64,000 nucleotides of DNA from Lottia gigantea. Lineage: Eukaryota; Mollusca; Gastropoda; Lottiidae. The notes beneath the pieces are model-generated. The model made no database searches. It was given only the letters and a program-made list of their open reading frames with translations, and was not told the origin of the DNA. The stretch lies in contig NW_008709333.1 in NCBI RefSeq assembly GCF_000327385.1, forward strand, positions 313,912 to 377,911. Reading direction: 5' to 3'. Shown piece by piece: positions 25,114 to 38,082 of this stretch (positions are counted from its first letter, which is position 1; the number at the start of each line of letters is the position of its first letter). Made by a program: the position numbers and the translations under genes.

Positions 25114-28100
25114 ATGGAGTCGACCGAGTCCAATGGTCGTGTGGTGGACAAAAATGTCAACAACATTCAAAACGGCAACAATGTGCTTTCTTCAAAAATC
25201 ACAACGATAGAAGAAAATGAAGTCACCGAACTTGAACCTTTGAGAAATCAACCTAAGGTGATTATTTAAATGTTTTAAGGATAATATCTCAAAGTCATCT
25301 TTTGGCTACATGGTTTTTTTTTTACCTTCTTCTCAGAAATGGGATTTTTTTTTAGCTAAGTTAATCAGTAATAGTGTTCACAGTTCACAGCTCACCATCG
25401 AAACTTAAGCCATCATATTTTATTGTGTGATCAGAATAATCCGTGTTTGAAAGTTAAAAAGATGAGTCATCTTTTCTTGAGACACTGTAATATAGAGAAA
25501 AGACATCACATCTATAGAAATAGGAAGAGAAATTCCTAGTATGAGATATCTTTGAAGGAATTATGAGATTTTCATACATATTTGTTGTAAGTCTGAAGAC
25601 TATTTACATAATAGACTCAAATCAACCCCCCGAAATGGTGTATCTGTCCCTTTAAAAACTGTATACCTTTATCCAGTACAAGGTGTAAGAAGTACTTATT
25701 ACGCAGGGAGTACTACTTTTTCTTGAATGAAAAGTTGATTGTTATCAGCTGTTTTAAGATATAGCTAATAATGTGTCACAGATGGAGTTTATTTATGAAG
25801 TATTGTTCTAGTTTATTAGCCTAGATATATTGTCAGGCCTGTATCTTAATTTGTTTTACATTTTTTAGCTTGAGTTAGAACCATTAGGGAAAAAAAGTAC
25901 TCAAATGGGAATTAGTCCTCAAATGAATAAGCGAAATGGAAAGGCAACTTAAGCTTGATATGAACAAGTTGTAAATTGTTTTTCTAACTTTCTGTATATC
26001 AGGGCCATTCATGGCTTCTATTTGCATCATTCCTATTTTCTGTCAGATGTCTTTGATCCTTGTTATTGAAGAAATGTTTATCCTTATCATGTACATTGAT
26101 AGCAGCCTAGCGATAGCTGTGTCAGAAAATGCCTAGCAGACGTCTAACTGAAAATTGGATAAGATTCATTAAAAAAAGTTTTTCCTGTAAACGGGAAGTT
26201 TTGTGTGAAAACAATGACTGAATAATAACTCCACACTGGGAAATTACCAACATTTCCTTTCATAAACTAAACTGGTGGAAAGAATTGCCCCATTGCCCAG
26301 CTCTAATCTGAACATTCACAGGACGGCATGCCGGCGCATTTCTATGAATCAATCGCTGAGGGGTCAGAAAGAGGTCACAAAATTGCCAAGGGGGCAAGGC
26401 ATTTAAGAACTTAATGACAAGATAAGGGGTGGGGGAGGGGGGCATGACCCCAGTAGAAACGGCACAGAGAGCATGACCAGCCTTCTTAAACACGAAAAAT
26501 ATACTATTTGATTGGATTCAGAGATAACAACGCGATCAAATTTTGGCTCATCATTAGAAATAGTGGATCATTTTGACTCACAAACTGCGATGTGATACTG
26601 CTTACATTAAACCCTGCTGTAATAAAGTGCTCTGATTAACTGTATTCGATGACTAATATTGTGAATATGACCTATAGTGTGATTTGACGATTATTTTCTT
26701 CGTACTGGCAATATGTCATTTCACACCGTTATTTCCTTTAAGCTTTCTTATCTTTGTGTTTATCAGTATACGGCTAACAAGATTAGATTTTACGTCATAC
26801 GTCATTGTCTGTATGTATTCTGGGATTGTCACCTTCTGTTTGGTGGAATCGGCAGGAATTTTACGTTTTTGATGGATTTGTCTGCTGTTAAAGAATTTTA
26901 GTGAGATGCAGTTTTCTTTTTTTTTGTTGGCTTAAGCTCTATCAGCTGATAAAATGAACAAATTTTTGGTATAAATAGAGATCCTAGAAGTCTGGATGTT
27001 TGGAAGCAGATGTTAAGTCTTAGAGTAGGTCTCTTGTAATTGCTACTGGAATATTTGTGCCCAAGGAATTTTGAAATACTGTATTTTACCAAAATTATTA
27101 GATTTTTCTTAAAAATTTGTCTGGAATAGCTTAACGTCAGATTTTTTTTATGAGTAGCGTGGGTAATTTTTGGATTGAGAAAAGGTTTAAAAGTTTGCTG
27201 GGTATTTGGTGGAAGACATAGAATTGATCCAGATTATTCTGGAAGGGTTCTTGTGTTCTTTTTTGTCTAAGGAAAAAGTTTTTGATTTGAAATTATAATA
27301 TTGGAATAAAATTTGAGTAAGTTTTTGGAGAGAAGAAAATATTGTAAAATTCCATCATGGGGTTTATTAAGATGACTCTGATTCAGGTAATTATTATTGT
27401 TAATGTTTAAATCATTGATAAGACAAACATATAGCTGGAAAAGGGAATGATGATGATGTTTGAGCACATTCAATGAAATGAAATGAATGGAGTTTTACGT
27501 CCTACTTTTCTGTACCATATTTGCCTGCTCTTTTTCGACTTCCAACTATCGAGGGATATTTTAACATGCATGGCCTTGTAGCAACCAGGCTGTTATTGTC
27601 CCATCCAAACTACTAGAATTTTTTTCCATGTCAGCCCCTCTTACCTGATATGTACTTAGAGGCAGTAATGATGTTAAGCTTTTTAGTTATATATCTTGGT
27701 ATTCATGTGTAATTTCAGAAAGAAGAAATTGAAGAGAAGACTGGTTTAAAATGTCAGTGTGGTTGTTTAACATGGCTGACCTCAAAGATCCATTTTTTGC
27801 CCATTTTTACTGCTATTTATATTCTAGGAGTTTTCTTGTTCACGTAAGTTTTCATTCATTCATTCATTTATTATCACGTAAGTTTTCATTCATGCATCTA
27901 TCCAATTGATAAAATTCACAGCTATTTGTATAGTCATCTATTGACTTTATAGCTATATAGAAAGCTCTATCAGCCGGTTTATTAAATATTTAGATGACTA
28001 TACAGATAGCTGAAACTGAGCTCTATCAGTTGGTAAAGTAAATATTGAGATGACTATACAGATAGCTGAAATTGAGCTTTATCAGCTGGTAAAATAAATA

Positions 28101-31100
28101 TTTAGAGGACTAAACAGATAGCTGAGATTGATTTCTATCAGCTGGTAAAGTAAATATTTAGAAGACTAAACAGATAGCTCAAATTGAGTTCTATCAGCTG
28201 GTAAAGTAAATATTTAGAAGACTATACAGATAGCTCAAATTGAGTTCTATCAGCTGGTAAAGTAAATATTTAGACGACTATACAGATAGCTCAAATTGAG
28301 TTCTATCAGATGGTAAAGTAAATATTTAGTAGACTATACAGATAGCTGAAATTGAGCTCTATCAGCTGGTAAAGTAAATATTTAGAAGACTATACAGATA
28401 GCTCAAATTGAGTTCTATCAGCTGGTAAAGTAAATATTTAGACGACTATACAGATAGCTCAAATTGAGTTCTATCAGATGGTAAAGTAAATATTTAGTAG
28501 ACTATACAGATAGCTGAAATTGAGCTCTATCAGCTGGTAAAGTAAATATTTAGAAGACTATACAGATAGCTCAAATTGAGTTCTATCAGCTGGTAAAGTA
28601 AATATTTAGAAGACTATACAGATAGCTCAAATTGAGTTCTATCAGATGGTAAAGTAAATATTTAGTAGACTATACAGATATCTCAAATTGAGTTCTATCA
28701 GCTGGTAAAGTAAATATTTAGATGACTTAACAGATAGCTGAAATTGAGCTCTATCAGCTGGTATATCAAATGCTATCTAGAGCAATTATTAAGACAAATG
28801 TATCATGTTCATCTGTGTTATAGATATGGTATTGCTGTTGAATACGGCCATGTGGAACCAGATTTTCCCTATATCAGGTAAAACATATCTTATCTATCTT
28901 TCCCCTATTCTGAAGAATATTCTGGTTTTTCCTTTTCCTTAAGAGTTTGCATTCTTTGAGTTCTCTATGTGTATAGCTTCTTTGTACAACAGATGTCATA
29001 GAATTCTGACATAAACTGTCACCTCTAGTGTGTTCTCTAGCCCCTTTAACATAATATAAATCTATCATTAAAATCAGATAAAAACAAACTGTCGACTCTA
29101 TTGTGTTCACAAATAACTTTGTCGCATATTTCCCAAGTCAAGGGCAATAACTCAAAGAGATCTTGTCAATATAAATGGTCACGACAAACTTTTCCCAATT
29201 CTAGGGCGATTCTCGAGTAGTATAGTTTCTTTGGATTGTGAAATAATCTCTTTGTTGACTTCAAAATTTTCTTCAGAGAGTTCCCTTACTTTGATTATGG
29301 GCCTCAAGTTTAATTTTTGGAATTCTAAATTTGATTGGTTAATGCAGGGGTCATCAGGTTAGGTCAAAGTTTATTGATACACAGACCCTAACAGGAGTGG
29401 CTACATAAAAATACAAGCTAATAAAAAACGAAATGAAAGTCTAACTTCTACTTGCTTTGAGAACCCAAGACACAGATTGATGTTGTTTTTGTTTATTTGT
29501 AGCTATACAGGCGTCCACCCACCAGAAAGAGGCTGGTTCTCTCAGCTGGTCAATGTGGGGGCCATATTGAGTAAGTTATAATTCTGTATTCAGGGGGAAA
29601 AGATTGGGGGTCGTATTTTAGGGTAGGCAAGAGTGAGGAAGGAGGGTATCTGGGTAAGAGGCCATGCTCTTTGGTTAGGGTTAGAGTTAGGGTTTATTTA
29701 TTCAGCTTGATCCTGGTTTTTAGCAGTCAACTTGAGGATTCTAAGAAATGGACATTAATTTGTATTTTCTATCAGTGGCGGTGCCAGTTGAGGCTCCTTA
29801 CCTTCCTGGCAAATAGTTTATACCCCCAATTATACCCTCACTTCAACTTGATTGATTGTCTCAAGTCTAGAGCTATGTTATTTCATGACATCTGACAAAA
29901 ATTGAATTAAGTTTCTCAAGATAATACAGATTTGTCTCGAAATGTAGACATGATAATAAGTTCTACTTGTCCAACCTCAGTAGGGATGCAGGCTGAAAAT
30001 AGGTCAGTTGTCTGATGATTGCATTGTATGAAACTCTAATATTTCTATGCATGATGTCATGTGATTTTCTAACTGGCCAAACAACATGCTTCTACACAAG
30101 ATTTGTTTTGTAAACATAAACACACATAAAACTTATGGATGCAAATGATTAATTGACTGACAAAGTGATCAACTTGATATATTCCCATGTGTTTTTTGTT
30201 ATATGCTCCCCAACTCTAAATGTCGTTCAATCTTATTTATATTGGTTCTATATTTCTTTAGCAGCAGTTGTAGAAGTAGCCTTTTTAAAGAAGTGTGTTG
30301 TGTTATACCATAATATATTCTCTATGTTTTTTGTTATATGCTCCCCAACTCTAAATGTCATTCAATGTTATTTTAAATACCTGAGCTAAATGTACATCAA
30401 TCTAGCAAGTTGATAAACTGGATGTTTTTTTGTTATATTTCAGTGGCTATTAACCTATATATACGATTTTTAATAATTCGTTACATTGTTCAAACTACCA
30501 GCCAAACAGAAGCTACCAGAAATCTTATCACCCAAGCCAAACGTGTTCTTTTTTTAAATAAATTGTTTTTAACATTTGGTTGGATATCTGCTTTCGGGCT
30601 GTCAATGGTGGCCAATTTTCAGGTATGTTACTGTTTATATTGCCCTACCTGTTATATCGTATATCACGTGACCCATAGAGGGCAATATAAACAAAATCTC
30701 CCGACTTTTCATCCAATCTCCAGATTTTTCAATGCAAATCTCCAGATTTTTTTTCCTGACATGTACACATGTATATCATATATGAATGGGATTTTTCGAA
30801 TCGTTTAGGGCCAGACATAAAATGTCTTTCTCCATGAGAGTTGCTCCTACCCATTTTTGTGATGTTAGTTTTTAAGAATACCTAAAAAAGTATGTTGGTG
30901 CATCTCCCAGAAAAAGAGACATTTTATATCTAGCCCACAACGTGCCTTATATTCCATCCATATATCACTTCTATGGGACAAGCAGGGCAGGATTAGTCAG
31001 GCTACTGTTTATAGACACACCTGTGTTGTTGATCCCCCCATGCAACAGTTTACCTAGTTGTCTTCCCAAGATACCCTGGATTGAGCTATACAGATGTTAA

Positions 31101-34100
31101 AGGCTACTGTTTAACCTAGCCAAATTATATATATATAATATACATGTATTTGCCAGATTTTCAAATTTAATTATTGCTCGATGGTTGAACATTTTTTTAA
31201 AAATTTGTAGGATAATATCAAAATTTTCCTCATTGTACACTGTCTTGTTTGTAGCAGTAACATAGTAATAGGATATTAAAATTCATTCATTTATTTCAGA
31301 CAGTAGACATGAGGGGAATGCATTATACTGGAGCCGCCCTGGCATTTGGTTTCGGGTTTTTATACTGCTGGACCCAATCCTGGGTCACTTGGAAGCTGAA
31401 TAAAGTGGATGATTGCAAACATTTTCATCGGATCGGAATAATACAAATTGTATTTAGTTCAATTTTAACCATCTTTCTTATTAGTTGTATCCTTTTATAT
31501 TAATTTTATGTCTGATTAGAGCTGTTCGTCTGTAAATCTGTACTTTTAAAACCTTCGAAACGATCTCAGTGCTTGAATGTCCTGAGAAAGGTCTTATCTT
31601 CTAACACTTTTTCTAAGAAACTTAGCTCTAAGATTGTTTCGAGAATATGTGGCATAATTTTTCTACCAGCCAGGCAGTGATGTTTCTTTGGTGGAAATGA
31701 GGTAGGCAGGCTTCAAATTTCAAATTTTGTTTGATTGAGCTCTTACATGCCTGGTGTAGTTTGCCCTTGTGATAATTCTGTTGCACATATTCGACCTCTC
31801 CACCTAATGGTTCCTCGAAACCCCACTGCAACTAGGTCTGTCTTTGGTAGATGACAAGTTAACGTTTGTTTAATAGAAAAAACAGAGATTCTGTCAGTTC
31901 CTGATTCCTTTTATACATAAGACTTAGTTTTGAAATACCAGCTAGGACTTTCTGTTTATCATTTGCTCTGTGCTCCATATTCCCTAATTTCCCTAAGTTA
32001 ATGGGTTCGTTTTTATATGCTTATGTCTGTTAAATGTATACTGTAAGCAAGCATATCCAGTTCATGACATTGTTGTCGGCCTGACAGGTATGCAAAAATG
32101 CTACCTTGATATCAGGAAGTAAAATAGTGTTCGAATTAAGCACAATCTGACAATCCGACAGAGTTATTTCCCTTTAGTCTTAATGTTGAGTTATAATTCA
32201 ATTCACTTACTACGGATCTCTCGAAATATTGATTTGTATCTATTTTGCATGAATTATCTCTTTTATCTACAACCCTCCTCGCCTTCTTTATAATGGACAC
32301 GGTATTACAATGTTTGTTATATGGAGACTGCAAATTCCAGTCTGCAATGGCCAACTTTTTTGTATCACTGAATGCAGCGATTTGATTGGATTGTACACCA
32401 GTGAATACAGCCAATCAGCCACCTTGACAGGACGCTAAACATGTTTCAAATAACAGTTTTATGGATATATATATGGATTATATATTTATTATTCAAACAC
32501 AATGTTTCATTACACATACAGGTAACGTTACATTACACATACAGGTTACGTTCTCAAGTGATGAAACATTGTGTTCAAATAATAAATTTAATTAAGTTTA
32601 TATCCATAAAATTCTTGTTTCTTAATGTTCTGTGATACTTCTAAATGTCTTACAAGGATTAATTACATGTATATTTTATTATTTACAGAGTTTCGCTAGC
32701 TTATAATCCGCTTAACTCACTGCATTTACAACTTTCAGTGATACAAGATAGGTGGTTATCACAGTCAATGTATATGAACCTTTTCCTGCCTTATAATTTT
32801 CATTGGGAAGTTACGGTTATTGTCTATGGTTATTGATTCTGATTTTCTAATTGTGTTTAAGACTGATTTAATGCTTTCGCTATTTTTATATATCCTTAAC
32901 CCTATTCTAGTTGCTGTATCAAAAATTATTTATAAAAATGGCAGATCTTCTGAATTAGGAACCAAATGGGTTTGTTTTACTTTTTATTTCTACTTTGTTT
33001 AGCGTGAGATTTGAGAATTTTACTTAAAGGGACAGGTAGGCCATCCTGTTTGACAAATCATATTTTAGTTTCAGAAACGGGTTTTTTTTAGCTAAGCCAA
33101 TCTGTAATAGTCTTCACAGCTCACCATCAAAATTTTAACCTTCAAATCCAAGTGTGTCCAGAATAATCTGCGTTTGAATGTCAAAATGACGACTCGTAAA
33201 GATAAGATACTCTGTGATATATAGAAAAGACATATATAGCAATAGCGAGTAAAATTCCTAGTTTGAATTATTTTTAAAGGAATTATGCGTTGTTCGTACA
33301 TTTCTAGTATTTCTGAAGACTATATACATATATTCAAGACTCAAATCAACCTCTCAAAATGGCGCATCTGTTCCTTTAATTTGTAATAGAAAATAGGTTT
33401 ATTTGGGTATTTCGGTGTATTGAGACAAGTCTCTATGAAAGCACTGGCCTAGGTCACAGTCTGATATATAAGCTTATTGATAATGTGAAAACTAGATGCT
33501 TGTTCCTGAACTTAAGTTGTTATATTTGTTAAAAAATGGTTGTTTTTTTTAAGTTTTTGTCCATTGTTAACTCTATTTTATCAGTCGAATTAATATTAGC
33601 CCAAACTTTCGTTCCGCCTTTTTATGAGCTTTTATTTTTGGTGGTGTCTTCTAAAGACAAAAGCTGAAGTGACAATACGAAAAATAAAAGCTTATAAAAA
33701 ACGGAAAGAAAGTTTGGTCTAATTTAAAGATTTTTTAATCTTACAGGATACATTACGAGTGCCGTATCTTATTTCAACGATCACAGAGTGGTTGTCGGTG
33801 TTAATGGGGTGTGCTTTTTTCACTCTGACCTATTATTTTGATTTTAAAAAATATAAACTGACTGGACCCAGTGTTGAACTTAAACAAGTAAGTTTTCTAT
33901 TTATATCTTATTGTACACTATTTATATCTTTCTCCTGTTCAGTAAGTTTCTATTTATATCTTTCTCCTGTTCAGTAAGTTTCTATTTATATCTTTCTCCT
34001 GTTCAGTAAGTTTCTATTTATATCTTTCTCCTGTTCAGTAAGTTTCTATTTATATCTTCCTCCTGTTCAGTAAGATTCCTATTTACATCTTTCTCCTGTT

Positions 34101-36070
34101 CAATTAGTTTTCTTGTTATATCTTTCTCCTGTTCAGTAAGTTTTCTATTAGCATCTTTCTCCTGTTCAATTAGTTTTCTGGTTATATCTTTCTCCTGTTC
34201 AGTAAGTTTCTATTTATATCTTCCTCCTGTTCAGTAAGTTTCTATTTATATCTTTCTCCTGTTCAGTAAGTTTCTATTTATATCTTTCTCCTGTTCAGTA
34301 AGTTTCTATTTATATCTTTCTCCTGTTCAATTAGTTTTCTAGTTACATCTTTCTCCTGTTCAATTAGTTTTCTAGTTACATCTTTCTCCTGTTCAATTAG
34401 TTTTCTAGTTACATCTTTCTCCTGTTCAGTAAGTTTCTATTTGTATCTTTCTCCTGTTCAATTAGTTTTCTGGTTATATCTTCCTCCTGTTCAGTAAGTT
34501 TCTATTTACATCTTTCTTCTGTTCAATTAGTTTTCTGGTTATATCTTCCTCCTGTTCAGTAAGTTTCTATTTATATCTTCCTCCTGTTCAGTAAGATTCC
34601 TATTTACATCTTTCTCCTGTTCAATTAGTTTTCTGCTTATATCTTTCTCCTGTTCAGTAAGTTTCTATTAACATCTTTCTTCTGTTCAATTAGTTATCTG
34701 GTTATATTTTCCTCCTATTCAGTAAGTTTTCTGTTTATATCTTCCTCCTGTTCAGTAAGTTTCTATTTATATCTTCCTCCTGTTCAGTAAGTTTCTATTT
34801 ATATCTTTCTCCTGTTCAGTAAGTTTCTATTTATATCTTTCTCCTGTTCAGTAAGTTTCTATTTATATCTTCCTCCTGTTCAGTAAGATTCCTATTTACA
34901 TCTTTCTCCTGTTCAATTAGTTTTCTGGTTATATCTTTCTCCTGTTCAGTAAGTTTCTATTTATATCTTTCTCCTGTTCAGTAAGTTTCTATTTATATCT
35001 TTCTCCTGTTCAGTAAGTTTCTATTTATATCTTTCTCCTGTTCAGTAAGTTTCTATTTATATCTTTCTCCTGTTCAGTAAGATTCCTATTTACATCTTTC
35101 TCCTGTTCAATTAGTTTTCTGGTTATATCTTTCTCCTGTTCAGTAAGTTTCTATTTATATCTTTCTCCTGTTCAGTAAGTTTCTATTTATATCTTCCTCC
35201 TGTTCAGTAAGATTCCTATTTACATCTTTCTCCTGTTCAATTAGTTTTCTGGTTATATCTTTCTCCTGTTCAGTAAGTTTCTATTTATATCTTCCTCCTG
35301 TTCAGTAAGTTTCTATTTATATCTTTCTCCTGTTCAGTAAGTTTCTATTTATATCTTTCTCCTGTTCAGTAAGTTTCTATTTATATCTTCCTCCTGTTCA
35401 GTAAGATTCCTATTTACATCTTTCTCCTGTTCAATTAGTTTTCTGGTTATATCTTTCTCCTGTTCAGTAAGTTTCTATTTATATCTTCCTCCTGTTCAGT
35501 AAGTTTCCTATTTACATATTTCTCCTGTTCGATTAGTTTACTGGTTATATCTTTCTCCTGTTCAGTAAGTTTCTATTTATATCTTCCTCCTGTTCAGTAA
35601 GATTCCTATTTATATCTTTCTCCTGTTCAGTAAGTTTACTGGTTATATCTTTCTCCTGTTCAGTAAGTTTCTATTTACATCTTTCTCCTGTTCAGTAAGT
35701 TTCTATTTATATCTTCCTCCTGTTCAGTAAGATTCCTATTTATATCTTTTTCTGTTCAGTAAGTTTACTGGTTATATCTTTCTCCTGTTCAGTAAGTTTT
35801 ATGTCATTTTGAGTCTTTGTCTTAAAGGGATTGTAATGAGGTTTTCTTAATTTTTATGTGTATCGAGGACACTGTTAGCATCAGTGTAGACACTGTTGTC
35901 CAATCAGACAACAGTATTTCATAAACCCTATATTTTATCTGTTTATTTTTTAGTGCGATGGTGCAATAGAATCACCTTTACAACATGTTGCCATGGAAAC
36001 TGAAAATCATGACACAAGTAGTCATGATAATGTAGTCATGCAACCAGAAAATGAAAATGAAGCATTATAG
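25114..36070 (+). CDS. DRAM/Frag1-family membrane protein (copy 2), 9 exons
   Basis: Exons: 25114-25257, 27719-27843, 28824-28877, 29503-29570, 30444-30622, 31300-31486, 32691-32737 (tentative), 33747-33887, 35954-36070. Sum 1062 nt, 353 residues plus stop, phases closing. Order of features: polar N-terminal extension of about 48 residues, first helix FTAIYILGVFLFT, HVEPDFPYIS joined to YTGVHPPERGWF, helix near INLYIRFLIIRYI, LFLTFGWISAFGLSMVANFQ, HYTGAALAFGFGFLYCW, IVFSSILTIFLIS, then LISTITEWLSVLMGCAFF and a charged tail. The exon pairs at 28824 and 29503 have the same lengths and phases as those of copy 1, confirming common ancestry. Family role: endolysosomal six-helix proteins tied to autophagy. 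The 47-bp exon was picked because it alone restores phase; it is the weakest part. Divergence from copy 1 is high, so the duplication is old. Confidence 0.85.
25277..25655. mobile_element. TTAA-type MITE (family B)
   Basis: Shares with 33024-33379 the series agctaag, aatagt-ttcacag, ctcaccatc, gaataatc, gaaaagacat, attcctagt, aaggaattatg and the end ctgtccctttaa. The left terminus is worn, so its position is approximate. Intron 1 of DRAM-like copy 2. Confidence 0.75.
27470..27690 (-). repeat. SINE-like repeat (family C), reverse orientation
   Basis: Read on the minus strand it ends with acagaaaagtaggacgtaaa then actccattcatttcattt. The phrase gcctgctctttttc-acttccaacta is the inverse of tagttggaa-ttgaaaaagagcaggc in the copy at 36828-37016. 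Confidence 0.7.
27841..27895 (+). repeat. Two-copy duplication spanning a splice donor
   Basis: CACGTAAGTTTTCATTCAT occurs at 27841, where it is the real exon 2 donor of DRAM-like copy 2 (CAC is exonic), and again 34 bp later at 27875. Confidence 0.85.
27950..28765. repeat. 56-bp minisatellite, about 14 copies
   Basis: Units contain gactatacagatagctcaaa followed by ttgagttctatcagctgg and taaagtaaatattt. Variants (gctgaaattgagctc, agatggtaaag) recur in order, suggesting multi-unit duplication. Lies in intron 2 of DRAM-like copy 2. Confidence 0.95.
31554..31649. mobile_element. Short MITE, unexpanded relative of 38083-38592
   Basis: Inverted ends ttcgaaacgatctcagtgct and cttagctctaagattgtttc then gagaata; the centre has tgtcctgag, ggtcttatcttctaacac once. 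About 96 bp. Confidence 0.75.
33024..33379. mobile_element. TTAA-type MITE (family B), clear ends
   Basis: Starts TTAAAGGGACAGGT and ends tctgttcctttaa, about 356 bp, non-coding. The terminus fits the TTAAAGGRR rule of T2/Kolobok-type MITEs. A related block (tattgagacaagtctctatg, gcactggcctaggtcacag) follows at 33410-33480 and recurs near 50720 and 57061. Confidence 0.8.
33888..35800 (+). repeat. 32-bp minisatellite, about 60 copies, starting at a splice donor
   Basis: The array grows directly out of the exon 8 donor of DRAM-like copy 2. True junction: CAA then gtaagttttctatttatatc. Unit: cagtaagtttctatttatat then ctttctcctgtt. Each unit therefore holds a GTAAGT donor and, just before it, a pyrimidine-rich tctttctcctgttcag acceptor look-alike. 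Subtypes (cagtaagattcctatttac; caattagttttctggttat) alternate, indicating blockwise amplification. Confidence 0.95.
35822..35885. mobile_element. Left-end fragment of fold-back MITE (family A)
   Basis: ttaaagggattgtaatgagg followed by the gtgtatcgaggacactg part; the rest is missing. Confidence 0.7.
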
Positions 36071-36827
36071 AAGTCTACGAGATTTTTGTTATTTGTTTAT
36101 TTGTTGCTAGTCTATGACAGTTTGTCAAGTGTATTCCACCATTATGCAAAATCGTGATGATTTGTTACTGTTTTTTTTATAGAATTGATTGCTGGTAATT
36201 TGTTATTTGTAAATAATGTCTGCCTTATCCTAATCTGATATTCACTGTAATGTTGTTCTTCAGTAAGGACATGAAAAACAAGAACGGAATTTTTTTCAGG
36301 TTGTAGCATAATTTGATTGCATTTTCAATTATACACATGTTATCGTTTTAGTGGTTTGTAATGTGTATTTTTTGTCTACCTTAACTTAATATAATGTCTA
36401 TGGTGATAGTTTCCATTTCTTGTCTACCTTTATCTGATGTTACAGTAATAACTATTTTGGTGATTTGTTGTTGATGTCCACCTTTAAGGATTAAGGAAGG
36501 ACATTTCTTAACAATTTGTACCAATTTTTAGATACTTTTTGTGACTTGTAAAGGATTGTTTGGAAGTTTGTGATATGTATATGTAGTCTACCATAATTTT
36601 GATTGAAATTAATAGCTTTTGTGGTAGATTTAGGTTTGTATATATGACCCACCTTACTTTTTTGTAAGTAAGTGATTTGTATATTCAATTTATGGTTGTA
36701 GTTGATTTAGGTATGTATATATTGTCTACCTTAATTTCAATTTTAATTGAAAGCTATTGTGGCAGTCTAGACTGAGCAAATTTCAGATGATAGTTACTTG
36801 ACAATTTGGAACATAGAAAGAGCGTCT

Positions 36828-37016
36828 AGTTGTTTGAATGGCCCCTGTGTGCTACAGGCTGTGCACGTTATAGATTCGTCGACAGTTGGAAATTGAAAAA
36901 GAGCAGGCTAATGCCGCTGTCCTGGCAAAATTTCCCTCATTGCAGCCTGCATGGCGTTGGCGTTAACCCGTGCAGAAAAGTAGGATGTAAAACTCCATTC
37001 ATTGCATTTATTTCTT
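36828..37016 (+). repeat. SINE-like repeat (family C), forward copy
   Basis: Contains gttggaaattgaaaaagagc, aggctaatgccgctgtcctg, aaatttccctcattgcagcc and ends gtgcagaaaagtaggatgta then aaactccattcattgcattt. No clear RNA polymerase III boxes seen in this copy, so its promoter class is unknown. Confidence 0.7.
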
Positions 37017-37249
37017 GATGATTTGGATAATTGCTTTTAATGTCGAATCTAATGTGAAATGGCATTGATTTTTGGACTAGGTTAATTAGCTTGATTCTAG
37101 TGACACTTCTCTTTATAATTTTTCTTATATTTGTATTATTTAAAGACATTTCTGTTGTGCCACAAGACTTTCCAAAGTGCCTTTATTAAAGGAAGACTAC
37201 CTCTGATAAATAGACATAAAATTCCAAACTGTGGCAGTAACATTATATA

Positions 37250-37560
37250 TTCATCAGTGGACTTGGTGTCATAACTATCTTGTCATAACTATCTTGGTGT
37301 CATAACTATCTTGGGGTCATAACTATCTTGGTGTCATAACTATCTTGGGGTCAGAACTATCTTGGGGTCAGAACTATCTTGCATAACTATCTTGGTGTCA
37401 TAACTATCTTGGGGTCAGAACTATCTTGGTGTCATAACTATCTTGGGGTCAGAACTATCTTGGGGTCAGAACTATCTTGTTGTCATAACTATCTTGTTGT
37501 CATAACTATCTTGGTGTATAACTATCTTGGTGTCATAACTATCTTGGTGTCATTGTATCC
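37250..37560. repeat. 17-bp minisatellite, about 17 copies
   Basis: Units cataactatcttggtgt with variants ggggtcagaactatctt. Confidence 0.95.
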
Positions 37561-37564
37561 CTGT

Positions 37565-37690
37565 AGTAGTAGCTCCGTTGGTAGCAAGGTGCCAAGTGTT
37601 TGAATCCTCCTCCAGGCAAAACAATGTGGATGCCTGTGCCAGTGCTTCCTAGAGTCGGCCTGGTGTCAGCTCTCAATTCAAAGTATCTAA
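37565..37690 (+). repeat. tRNA-derived SINE head
   Basis: tagctccgttggtagc matches a tRNA-type A box (compare TAGCTCAGTTGGTAGAGC) and gtgtttgaatcctcc, 17 bp further on, matches a B box (GGTTCGAATCC). It does not fold as an intact tRNA gene by eye. Downstream is gtcggcctggtgtcagctct. Confidence 0.65.
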
Positions 37691-38082
37691 TAATTCTATG
37701 ATGAATAAAAATTGAATAGTTATGGCACTAGGTAAGTGTCACCTGATTCTAGGAGGAAGTATTCCTTTAAACTAGTCAATAAAATAAGACTTTTCTTACT
37801 GTCTTTGTAAAATTGAATTTTACTGAATTTTTGGATATGAATTTGTTTTTTTATAATTAACAAACTAATCATCTCAATTTTTTTATTTTTATAAAAAGAA
37901 ATTTTTGTAAAAATATTTTAACTTAATTGATTTATCCACCTGTTGATGGTTTAATTGGAATTTTTTGAAAAAAAAGAAAATCTACCCATTTTTGGAAGAA
38001 AAAGTAAAAAAATCTTGCCAAATTTACACCATTGTATTCACTTAATCTTAATGATTGATTATTGATTTCCTTAAGATGAGGC

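Noticed and set aside
32691-32737. Alternative reading of this exon of the DRAM-like gene with acceptor two bases earlier
   Set aside because: It gives an immediate stop; only the chosen acceptor keeps phase, though the exon remains tentative.
37565-37690. Possible tRNA gene
   Set aside because: A and B boxes are present but no cloverleaf or acceptor stem is visible; a tRNA-derived SINE fits better.
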